A stretch of 5,668 bases of DNA from Candidatus Zixiibacteriota bacterium (GTDB lineage Bacteria > Zixibacteria > MSB-5A5 > GN15 > FEB-12), in contig QNAG01000188.1 in the NCBI GenBank assembly GCA_003641415.1, positions 1 to 5,668 of the forward strand, in the 5' to 3' direction. The translations under genes were made by a program, and so were the position numbers. Within the stretch, counting starts at the first letter, position 1; the number at the start of each line of letters is the position of its first letter. Shown here piece after piece: positions 1 through 5,668 of the stretch. A model generated the notes under the pieces. The model was not told the DNA's origin. It saw nothing but the letters and a program-made list of their open reading frames with translations, and made no database searches.

Positions 1-206
1 ATGGCGAGACTGGCTTACTTGTCCCAGTCGATGATCCGAAAGCTTTGGCAGAGGCTATTATAACACTATCACAAGATGTCGATCTAATGAAGAGAATGGG
101 TGATGCAGGATACATCTTCGTGCGTGACAATTTTAGCTGGGACCAATCCCTTGATATGATGACCGGACTTTACGAAAGACTGATTGATGAAGCAGACCAA
201 ACGTAA
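1..206 (+). CDS. GT4-type glycosyltransferase, C-terminal fragment (5' end outside window)
   Basis: This is the C-terminal 67 residues of a nucleotide-sugar-dependent glycosyltransferase. The frame is open from base 3 to a TAA at 204-206 and continues off the left edge. The visible part begins GETGLLVPVDDPKALAEAI, the classic end of the GT-B fold in family GT4: the G-x-T-G-L-L-V-P turn, then the D-P-x-x-L-A-x-A-I helix. It goes on with a KRMGDAGY segment and an N-F-S-W motif near residues 43-46, then a closing helix ending in LYERL, which in the family packs back onto the N-terminal domain. Such enzymes are cytoplasmic or membrane-associated and build polysaccharides or glycolipids. The acceptor and donor cannot be told because the catalytic part is missing. 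Its stop lies 20 bases inside the aminotransferase gene, so the two are probably translationally coupled in one operon. The family call is firm and the substrate unknown. Confidence 0.88.
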   Translation, partial: GETGLLVPVDDPKALAEAIITLSQDVDLMKRMGDAGYIFVRDNFSWDQSLDMMTGLYERLIDEADQT

Positions 207-1356
207 AAAGATACCGTTATTCGATCTCAAGCTGTCGTCCAAGGCAAAGAAAGAAGTAGCGGCGGTACTAAACGAGGGTTGGCTAACATCCGGACCACGC
301 GTTAAAGCATTCGAAAAAGCAGTAACCAAACTCCTTGGTGTCAAATACGCAACGGCAGTGAGTTCATGCACTGCTGGACTTCACTTGGCCCTGAAAGCTG
401 TAGGAGCTGGTTCTGGACGAGAAATTATCACTACCCCTTTTACCTTTGCAGCAACTATTGAAGCTATTATTCAGGCCGGTGCTCAACCCGTTTTTGCTGA
501 TATCAATCCGCAGACTCTGAACATTGATCCCGATGAAGTTGCCCGCAAGATAACAGATAATACATTGGCTATTGTACCGGTCGATATCGCAGGACACCCG
601 GCAGACTACATATCACTAAACCAAATCTGTGATGCCAGGTCCCTAGTTCTTCTGGCTGATGCAGCTCATTCTATTGGCGCTTTATGTGGAAAACGGTCGA
701 TTCCGAAAATGTGTGATGGAGCTGTTTTTTCATTCTACTCCACAAAGAATCTCACCTGTGGAGAGGGGGGTATGGTGGTTTCCCGACACAAAGTAATGAC
801 GGATCGAGTGAGACTACTGGCCCGCCATGGTCTGACTTCAGGTACATATAGTCGAAAAAGTTCTGGGAAGTGGGAATACGATGCTATAGCAGCCGGCTAT
901 AAAGCGAATATGTCTGATCTTCATGCTGCAGTTGGACTCGGACAACTTGCTTCATTTGAAAAGGATCAAGCGGCCAGAATAAAAATAGCCGAACGTTACT
1001 GCAAGAATCTATCCCCGCTTGAGGATTTCATAGAGATCCCCAAGATTGCAAAGGGATACAGTCACGGTTGGCACCTTTATATTATTAAACTGCACTTGTC
1101 GCATCTGCGTATTGACAGGAACGGGTTTATAGCGGCAATGTCTCGCCAGGGTATAGAATGTGGTGTACACTATAAACCAATTTTTGAGCTTTCGTATTAT
1201 CGTGATAGATATGGCCTCTTACCACAATATTTCCCCAATGCAGCCTATGCCGGTCAGTGTGTAGTCTCTCTGCCTTTATACCCTGGAATGAAAATGGCTG
1301 ATGTCGATATTGTTTGTGAGGTTGTGGAGAAGCTGGTACGTAGATACACCCGGTAA
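187..1356 (+). CDS. DegT/DnrJ/EryC1/StrS-family sugar-nucleotide aminotransferase (ArnB-like)
   Basis: A complete 389-residue PLP-dependent aminotransferase of the usual family length. Such enzymes convert a keto sugar nucleotide to an amino sugar, normally with glutamate as donor, in the cytoplasm. Visible landmarks (ATG numbering) are SGPRVKAFE at 35-43, the SSCTAGLH turn at 59-66 for PLP phosphate, ADAAHS around Asp158 for the pyridine nitrogen, and FSFYSTKNLTCGEGG, in which Lys187 should form the Schiff base. GYKANMSDLHAAVG at 237-250, HGWHLYIIKL, GVHYKPIF and SLPLYPGM follow in family order. The KN-[IL]-TC-x-EGG context and the HLYII segment recall ArnB (UDP-4-amino-4-deoxy-L-arabinose synthesis), but PseC, perosamine and related C4 aminotransferases share most of these, so no symbol is given. 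I chose ATG at 187. A TTG at 184 would add one residue. Only a weak purine stretch (GAAAG) precedes it, which suits coupling to the overlapping glycosyltransferase. No key residue is missing. A polysaccharide or lipid-sugar pathway role is inferred from family and neighbour. Confidence 0.93.
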   Translation: MKQTKRKKIPLFDLKLSSKAKKEVAAVLNEGWLTSGPRVKAFEKAVTKLLGVKYATAVSSCTAGLHLALKAVGAGSGREIITTPFTFAATIEAIIQAGAQPVFADINPQTLNIDPDEVARKITDNTLAIVPVDIAGHPADYISLNQICDARSLVLLADAAHSIGALCGKRSIPKMCDGAVFSFYSTKNLTCGEGGMVVSRHKVMTDRVRLLARHGLTSGTYSRKSSGKWEYDAIAAGYKANMSDLHAAVGLGQLASFEKDQAARIKIAERYCKNLSPLEDFIEIPKIAKGYSHGWHLYIIKLHLSHLRIDRNGFIAAMSRQGIECGVHYKPIFELSYYRDRYGLLPQYFPNAAYAGQCVVSLPLYPGMKMADVDIVCEVVEKLVRRYTR

Positions 1357-1397
1357 AGGGCTCGACAATACCAGCCCTGACCGATATTTCTATCAAT

Positions 1398-1427
1398 AAA
1401 AAAACCCGCCGGATAACCAGCGGGTTT
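1398..1427 (-). terminator. Intrinsic terminator of the secreted-protein gene, between convergent genes
   Basis: Read on the minus strand, this is a perfect 8-bp stem AAACCCGC/GCGGGTTT (arms at 1420-1427 and 1402-1409) with a 10-base loop, running into seven consecutive T (1398-1404), partly shared with the stem. It starts 13 bases after the TAG of the leftward gene. On the plus strand the same hairpin is followed only by TTTATC, so it is a poor terminator for the aminotransferase operon, although it may block read-through from both sides. The structure is seen directly and its activity is inferred. Confidence 0.88.
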
Positions 1428-1440
1428 ATCACACAAAAAG

Positions 1441-2025
1441 CTATTTTACAACTTTGAATTTATATGGTCCGCCCCAGTCAGGTTCATGGCTTGAAGAAGA
1501 AACCGGACCCGCAAACAACCAACGACCACCGGGGGGGTAAAAAGCCGAGTCAATAACGACTATTCCCGGCTCCGGGAAAATTATGTCAAACGAGAGGCAC
1601 TTATGGATTTCGTGAGGTTTGTATTCTTGTTGTACACAAAGACCGCCAAATCCGATCAACTCTGGAAGGGTACCATCCCAATCAGTCTCCACGGCGAAAA
1701 CACCACCGAAATTCCAAATCGAATTGTCCTCCCAACCGTTATAGCCATTTATATCGCCGTTTTTGTTCAGACCGTTGCCACTGTCGGTAACATGGATGAT
1801 ATTCTTGATTTCTTTCGAGACAATCGAAAATCCGAAAGAAAAACCAGTATAAATCGAATCATTGGCAATGTAGATGTCAACCGATACTGGTTCGCCGGCT
1901 TTGATAGTGCTTTCGTTCACAGCACCCGGTCCGGACAGCTTCATACTGATTGACCCCGCGAGAGACAAACTCGTCATAACCACAATCAACACTGCGGATA
2001 TGCCAAGAACCTTCAGGATATTCAT
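1441..2025 (-). CDS. Secreted beta-rich protein of unknown function
   Basis: A complete 194-residue protein that I cannot assign to a named family. Residues 1-23 form a Sec signal peptide: MNILK, then a hydrophobic core, then S-L-A before a likely signal peptidase I cut after Ala23. There is no lipobox cysteine, so it is not a lipoprotein. The mature part has a SGPGAVNESTIKAGEPVSVD opening and alternating hydrophobic strands such as VSVDIYIAND and LSFDIIF, resembling the cohesin-like or Ig-like exported domains abundant in Zixibacteria-type genomes. It is rich in Gly, Asn, Asp and Trp (NKNGDINGYNGWED at 87-100, ETDWDG, PDWGGPY near the end). The only two cysteines, Cys130 and Cys143, could form a disulfide in the periplasm or outside. 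There is no C-terminal sorting domain and no transmembrane helix after the signal. The ATG at 2025 is supported by a GGAG six bases upstream. It sits in its own unit, with promoter-like sequences before it and a strong terminator after it. That it is expressed and exported is likely. Its role is unknown, and a domain-fold call would be inference. Confidence 0.85.
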   Translation of the reverse strand: MNILKVLGISAVLIVVMTSLSLAGSISMKLSGPGAVNESTIKAGEPVSVDIYIANDSIYTGFSFGFSIVSKEIKNIIHVTDSGNGLNKNGDINGYNGWEDNSIWNFGGVFAVETDWDGTLPELIGFGGLCVQQEYKPHEIHKCLSFDIIFPEPGIVVIDSAFYPPGGRWLFAGPVSSSSHEPDWGGPYKFKVVK

Positions 2026-2031
2026 ACCTTA

Positions 2032-2035
2032 CTCC
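2032..2035 (-). promoter_or_regulatory. Ribosome binding site of the secreted-protein gene
   Basis: GGAG on the minus strand, six bases (TAAGGT) before the ATG at 2025. It is the clearest Shine-Dalgarno sequence in the window and fixes the start. The two other complete genes show only a weak GAAAG. Confidence 0.75.
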
Positions 2036-2066
2036 GTACAACAATTAGGGTTATATAAGTTTCGAT

Positions 2067-2072
2067 ATTATA
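2067..2072 (-). promoter_or_regulatory. Candidate proximal -10 element (TATAAT) for the secreted-protein gene
   Basis: A perfect TATAAT on the minus strand, 41 bases upstream of the start codon. It would give a leader of about 35 bases. No good -35 hexamer lies 16-18 bases further up; TTGAAT occurs at 22 bases, which is too far. It could therefore be an activator-dependent promoter or a chance match in AT-rich DNA. Confidence 0.45.
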
Positions 2073-2082
2073 CACTCTATCG

Positions 2083-2093
2083 GCCAAATTGGC
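2083..2093. promoter_or_regulatory. Short palindrome in the promoter region, possible operator
   Basis: GCCAAATTGGC is an 11-base palindrome with 5-base arms around a single centre base. It lies just downstream of the distal -10 candidate (2099-2104), at about its expected start point, and just upstream of the proximal TATAAT (2067-2072), in its -35 zone. A repressor or activator bound here could affect both promoters. The palindrome is seen directly; the regulatory role is inferred, and a match this short can arise by chance. Confidence 0.35.
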
Positions 2094-2098
2094 TATTC

Positions 2099-2127
2099 AA
2101 AATAGGTTTGTTGTTAGAAATTGTCAA
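2099..2127 (-). promoter_or_regulatory. Candidate distal sigma-70-type promoter for the secreted-protein gene
   Basis: On the minus strand a perfect TTGACA (2122-2127) is followed after exactly 17 bases by TATTTT (2099-2104), which matches four of six -10 positions. Transcription would start near 2092 and give a leader of roughly 65 bases. It lies in the spacer downstream of the GT-C gene, as an independent promoter should. The consensus is that of E. coli-type sigma-70; whether it applies unchanged in this organism is unknown. Confidence 0.5.
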
Positions 2128-2140
2128 ACTGATTTAAGGG

Positions 2141-2179
2141 AAAAAAACAATATAAGAGCATCTCGGCGACCTTGCTTAT
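2141..2179 (-). terminator. Weak candidate terminator of the GT-C glycosyltransferase gene
   Basis: On the minus strand, ATAAGCA (2173-2179) can pair with TGCTCTTAT (2152-2160), leaving a two-base bulge and a 12-base loop. After four more bases comes a run of seven T (2141-2147). It begins 44 bases past the TAG at 2223. The stem is short, AT-rich and imperfect, so termination here may be partial, and some read-through into the secreted-protein gene is possible. Confidence 0.28.
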
Positions 2180-2222
2180 CTTATCTCCCAATCTCACCCA
2201 TAAGTTGAAAAAATGCTGATGA

Positions 2223-3410
2223 CTATGATAAAATGTGATCTTTAGTCAACCATAGTCGCATGGAAACAAAGGGCACCAGAGGCATAATATATTTCTCCCA
2301 GCCGAGGTATGAGAACGGCATCGTCATCAGGAATAATAAAATCGAAAGATCCAAGAAGAAAACGAAGTCAAAATGTGCTTGTTTGATACTGCCCCGGATA
2401 CCCTTGAGAACAATAGCCAGAATTGGCAGACCCAGCATAAAACAGACAAAGAAAATGCCCTGTTCCAGCCATTTCGCATCGTAAATCCACACTATCAGCC
2501 GGTTGAACAGTCCAACCGTGAAGGTGTTGTTGGCAATATCGTATTTCGATGGACCAACTGGCGCGAACCAGTATAACCATGAAACAACAAAACAAATCAA
2601 AAGAGTCTTCCAGTCATTGTAGATTTTTCTCCACTTCAGAACAACAATTGGCAGTTGATATGCAAATAGCAGACAAATATAGAGAATGAGGTAGTTGGGG
2701 TGAAAGATAAGACTTTTCTCAAGGTACAGGTTTCGCAAGGTATTGTCTGGACTAAGTCCCCCCCAGAGTACTATCAGAAAAACCAGCGGCAAAATAGAGG
2801 CAAAACCAGCCCAAAGCATTTTCGCTGAATCTTTGCGTTTTTCTTTTAGCCAGATTATCAGGGAATAGACAACAGTAGCCGCAATCAAAAAGACAGCATA
2901 ATGCCGACACAACAATGCTGCCGCGCACGACAATCCCAATAACAGGGGGTTCGTTCGCACAATAGCGAGAGCAGCGGCTATAAGGAACAAAATGGCCAAG
3001 CCATCGGTGAAAACAAAAATAGAAAAACCAACCATGTATGGATGAACGGATAGAAAGAGAGCCATCCAGAAAGCGACTTTTCCTTCCCCGGTTATAATGA
3101 AAATAAGCCGATGGAAGAGAAGATAGCATATCAGTGCAATCAGGACAGAGAGGATTCTCAGGCTTGACAGCTCAAATCCAAAGAGCCTTCCCCAAAACGA
3201 ATATATAACAAACGGCAGGGGCCCAGACATCTCGTTGTAATGAGTGAGCGTATTGAGATTAAGGTTGCGACCAAAGAGATTAACGGTTTCAACAAAATGG
3301 CCTTCATCTCCCCATGCAGGGCGATTCAGACCGGCAACAATGATTACTGTCAATTGCAGTAAGATGATTGCAAGTATAAAAAACGTGAGAGATCTGCGGT
3401 AGGAGTTCAT
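2223..3410 (-). CDS. GT-C-fold membrane glycosyltransferase (GT39/PMT-ArnT or ALG10-like)
   Basis: A 395-residue polytopic inner-membrane protein with about 10-12 hydrophobic segments (for example 7-27, 84-106, 112-132, 134-151, 170-188, 199-217, 238-257, 268-284, 318-336 and 348-366). After the first membrane helix comes GDEGHF with Asp35-Glu36, in the place where GT-C enzymes carry the catalytic acidic pair in the first outside loop. Next are NEMSGPLPFVIYSFWGRLFG (60-79) and an LRILSVLIAL helix, the arrangement seen in dolichyl- or undecaprenyl-phosphate-sugar-dependent transferases. RHYAVFLIAA near 169-178 and the YLGWEKYIMPLVPF end are mildly reminiscent of ALG10-type enzymes. Such proteins move a sugar from a lipid-phosphate carrier to a lipid, glycan or protein on the periplasmic face. 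At 395 residues it is shorter than ArnT or PMT (about 500 or more) and lacks a soluble C-terminal domain. The ATG at 3410 is preceded by a weak GAAAG. It lies 22 bases after the receptor gene and is probably co-transcribed with it. The fold is likely; donor and acceptor are unknown. Confidence 0.75.
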   Translation of the reverse strand: MNSYRRSLTFFILAIILLQLTVIIVAGLNRPAWGDEGHFVETVNLFGRNLNLNTLTHYNEMSGPLPFVIYSFWGRLFGFELSSLRILSVLIALICYLLFHRLIFIITGEGKVAFWMALFLSVHPYMVGFSIFVFTDGLAILFLIAAALAIVRTNPLLLGLSCAAALLCRHYAVFLIAATVVYSLIIWLKEKRKDSAKMLWAGFASILPLVFLIVLWGGLSPDNTLRNLYLEKSLIFHPNYLILYICLLFAYQLPIVVLKWRKIYNDWKTLLICFVVSWLYWFAPVGPSKYDIANNTFTVGLFNRLIVWIYDAKWLEQGIFFVCFMLGLPILAIVLKGIRGSIKQAHFDFVFFLDLSILLFLMTMPFSYLGWEKYIMPLVPFVSMRLWLTKDHILS

Positions 3411-3432
3411 GTGTCTTTCAAATTATAGACAT

Positions 3433-5668
3433 TTAGAAACGGTAGCTGATACCAACAATGGCAAGTCGAGGAAGTTGGTTGCTGGATGCTTCCGGAGCCC
3501 TTAAGTAGTGATTCCAATAATAATTGGTAATGTTATATCTGTTATATGCATTCATCAAATCAACATAAAGAACCAGCTCTGACTGGTTAAAGACGAAATG
3601 ACGCTCACAGCGTAAAGTGAGTGAATGATAATCCGGCAATTGCGCTTCGTTAATGTGCGGCGTGTCATAAAAGGGATGGTTATAAAACTCTGATTTCCCA
3701 ATATCATAGGGAGTATGAGGTAGTCCGCCGCCATAGGACCAATTAGCCGAAATAACCCAGGATCTGGTTGGGGAACAGGTCAGGGACATATTTACTGTGT
3801 ACCTGTTATCCCCTGCACGTCGACGCAAATCGCCATTGCCATCACGGTATTTTGCACTTGTGTATGTAGCCGAGAAATTGCCGGACAGTTTTCTGCCCAT
3901 AACGAAGGAACCCGAAAGTTCTATACCTTTAGCGTAAGCCTTTCCGCAGTCGCTGATAACCTCGTGACCAGCGAGGAAACCATAATTCTTGATTAATTCA
4001 TCAAGCAGGAACGCTGTTGGAAGCGAACTGTCTGCAGGCATGTTGGAATACGTTTTCCAGTAGCCTTCCAGAACGAGACGGAGACCCTCGTTCAGTCGCC
4101 TTTCAATCCCTGCTATCAGATGAACAGCACGAGGATCCCTTAGAAGCTTTCCTTCCTCGGTCAGTAGTGATATCGTGAAAGGTAAAAATTGATTGTACAC
4201 ACCGACTGCAGCATAACAGGAAGACATATCATCAGGGTAGTATGTAACCGCAAAGCGTGGCGAAAGGTGAGTATTGCCGTTGTATTCCGAGCGGTCGATT
4301 CGTAATCCTGCGCTGGTTTTCAAACAATGCCAGGGCTGCCAGATGTGCCCGGCGTGTACACCGTAAGTTACTGTTGATATTTCCTCATCCACACTATCTA
4401 TAATTCCTGCATATCCCTGAGAACTAACGAATTTGCCAATTGTGTAATCGTAATCATGATTTGTGTACTCTGTTTCAAAACCAAAACTGGCTGTGGTGTG
4501 GGACGAGATTGGTATATGGTGCACGGTTCTCAGGGCAATTGATTGTTCGTTCGATTGGTTTTCAAACAGCGGTATGCCATAGGATGTAAATGAGTTGTCA
4601 TTTCCCCAGTCGGCGCAAGTGTATGCCAGCGATGTCTGTGACAATCCTTCTTGATTCCAGTGATTAACCCAGTTCACACCAAAAGTTCCGGTCGTGTATT
4701 TCAACTTCCCACAGTAACCAACATTGGCTGAATGCGCTACATCGCTAGGGAGGTCCATATCACCAATGCCAGCGACTGCAAGGAGAGTGACCGTTGACAA
4801 CGAATCATAATCCCAGGTTACTTTCCCAACCAGATCAGAGTAATCGAACTCACCTTCGACATCGATAACTTCGTTGAGAAGACCGACTCGTGTTGAAAGT
4901 AGCCAGTCACCATGTCCTCCCCTGATTGGCCCTTCAACAGTGGCGCTTACACCGGCCATATCAATTGCTCCCGCCCCGTGGAAACGATCTCGAGCTCCGT
5001 TTCGCAATGAGATATCCGTCACCGAGGACAGGCAATTACCATACTCTACCGGGTATCCGCCAGTGCTGATAGTGATACCATCGACAAGATCAGTGCGCAA
5101 CAGACTTAATGGCCCTCCACCGGAATTCTGCGAGGGGAAATGGTTGATGTTTGACATTTCGATGTTATCAATGTAAAAGGCATTTTCGATAGGTGAACCC
5201 CCACGCACAACAAGATTATTAAAGATATCACTTATTTGCGACATCCCTGTTGTTGTTGAGAGAACCCGACCTATATCACCAAACGATCCCGGTTGGTGGC
5301 TGATTTCCTCTGCGGAAAAGTTTTTGACACTAACAAAACCCTGCAATGATATGGATGCACTATCGCCGACAACTACGATTCCTTCACTCTCAATTGGGAC
5401 CTTCCTAAGCGAAATGCTCAATTGAACAACTTGATGTAGAGCGACATGAATGCTTGTAATAGTGTCTGTAGCATAGCCAACGTAGCTTGTTTGGATTTCG
5501 TAAGCTCCATTTTTCAGGCCGGCAAAACGGAAATAGCCAGCCGAGTCGGTCGCTGTAGTTTTATTAACACTAATCAGACTGACACTGGCCCCCACGAGCG
5601 GTATCAGAGTCTCTCTATCAACAACACGACCTTCGATGTTGCCCATGTGAGGTGCTACGCCTTTAGCG
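3433..5668 (-). CDS. TonB-dependent-receptor-like outer-membrane protein, 5' end outside window
   Basis: At least 744 residues of an outer-membrane beta-barrel receptor. The first in-frame ATG is at 5646, but the frame stays open to the window edge (it reads AKGVAPH before that Met), there is no Shine-Dalgarno sequence before it, and no signal peptide follows it. The true start with its signal peptide therefore lies outside. Numbered from that Met: 3-80 is a carboxypeptidase-regulatory-like beta-sandwich (IEGRVVD, VGASVSL, TDSAGYFRF, GLKNGAYEI, YVGYAT). EGIVVVGD at 88-95 resembles a TonB box, and about 108-217 is the plug (VVRGGSPIENAFYIDNIEM, then GGYPVEYGN). The barrel then runs to the end, with typical late strands LSPRFAVTYYP, YAKGIELSG, LPDYHSLTL and LYVDLMNAYNRYN, and a terminal Phe (SYRF) as needed for Bam assembly. 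Family members import siderophores, cobalamin or glycans using TonB energy; the ligand cannot be told here. Eight cysteines in the mature part are unusual. The GT-C gene follows after 22 bases. Confidence 0.92.
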   Translation of the reverse strand, partial: AKGVAPHMGNIEGRVVDRETLIPLVGASVSLISVNKTTATDSAGYFRFAGLKNGAYEIQTSYVGYATDTITSIHVALHQVVQLSISLRKVPIESEGIVVVGDSASISLQGFVSVKNFSAEEISHQPGSFGDIGRVLSTTTGMSQISDIFNNLVVRGGSPIENAFYIDNIEMSNINHFPSQNSGGGPLSLLRTDLVDGITISTGGYPVEYGNCLSSVTDISLRNGARDRFHGAGAIDMAGVSATVEGPIRGGHGDWLLSTRVGLLNEVIDVEGEFDYSDLVGKVTWDYDSLSTVTLLAVAGIGDMDLPSDVAHSANVGYCGKLKYTTGTFGVNWVNHWNQEGLSQTSLAYTCADWGNDNSFTSYGIPLFENQSNEQSIALRTVHHIPISSHTTASFGFETEYTNHDYDYTIGKFVSSQGYAGIIDSVDEEISTVTYGVHAGHIWQPWHCLKTSAGLRIDRSEYNGNTHLSPRFAVTYYPDDMSSCYAAVGVYNQFLPFTISLLTEEGKLLRDPRAVHLIAGIERRLNEGLRLVLEGYWKTYSNMPADSSLPTAFLLDELIKNYGFLAGHEVISDCGKAYAKGIELSGSFVMGRKLSGNFSATYTSAKYRDGNGDLRRRAGDNRYTVNMSLTCSPTRSWVISANWSYGGGLPHTPYDIGKSEFYNHPFYDTPHINEAQLPDYHSLTLRCERHFVFNQSELVLYVDLMNAYNRYNITNYYWNHYLRAPEASSNQLPRLAIVGISYRF

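Noticed and set aside
1603..1953. Open reading frame of 116 codons on the plus strand across the secreted-protein gene
   Set aside because: It lies antisense inside a gene with a signal peptide, ribosome binding site and terminator. Its translation has no recognisable domain.
2221..2257. Inverted repeat GACTATG/CATAGTC around the stop codon of the GT-C gene
   Set aside because: The arms are only 7 bases with a 23-base spacer, there is no T-run after it, and the right arm lies within the coding sequence. Chance is a sufficient explanation.
2752..3129. Open reading frame of 125 codons on the minus strand in another frame of the GT-C gene
   Set aside because: It overlaps the GT-C gene, whose frame shows coherent membrane helices and a DE motif. 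The shadow frame has no such order.
3422..3427. TATAAT on the minus strand in the 22-base gap between the receptor and GT-C genes
   Set aside because: No -35-like hexamer lies 16-18 bases upstream, and transcription would start inside or next to the ribosome binding region of the GT-C gene. It is most likely a chance match.
4874..5176. Open reading frame of 100 codons on the plus strand inside the receptor gene
   Set aside because: It is an antisense shadow of the well-supported plug and early barrel region, and its translation resembles no known protein.
1..5668. Mobile element, CRISPR array, tRNA, rRNA or riboswitch
   Set aside because: I saw no transposase-like protein, no regularly spaced repeats, no cloverleaf and no long structured leader on either strand. 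Nearly all of the window is explained by the five genes.

Overview
This 5668-base window looks like a fragment of a Gram-negative bacterial genome, probably a metagenome-type assembly from the FCB superphylum (Bacteroidota, Zixibacteria, Ignavibacteria and relatives). The lineage is inferred. It rests on an outer-membrane receptor that starts with a carboxypeptidase-regulatory-like beta-sandwich, on a small secreted beta-rich protein of a style common in Zixibacteria-like genomes, and on moderate base composition. No rRNA or other phylogenetic marker is present.

The left part (1-1356) reads rightwards. It holds the last 67 codons of a GT4-type glycosyltransferase, overlapped by 20 bases by a complete DegT/DnrJ/EryC1/StrS-family PLP aminotransferase of the ArnB-like type. 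This is the end of an operon for a surface polysaccharide or sugar-modified lipid. It converges on a leftward gene across an 84-base gap that contains a strong intrinsic terminator, whose T-run serves the leftward gene.

The rest (1441-5668) reads leftwards. In transcription order it holds a TonB-dependent-receptor-like outer-membrane protein that runs off the right edge, then 22 bases later a multi-spanning GT-C-fold glycosyltransferase, then, after a 197-base spacer with promoter-like sequences, a 194-residue secreted protein of unknown function with its own ribosome binding site and terminator. The secreted protein looks like an independent transcription unit. The receptor and GT-C genes are probably co-transcribed.

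The common theme is the cell envelope: sugar nucleotide amination, glycosyl transfer in the cytoplasm, lipid-linked glycosyl transfer at the membrane, an outer-membrane barrel and an exported protein. No mobile element, CRISPR array, tRNA or rRNA was seen. I found no convincing undescribed system. The items most worth a second look are the cysteine-rich barrel of the receptor, the orphan secreted protein with its tandem promoter and palindrome, and the GT-C enzyme beside the receptor.
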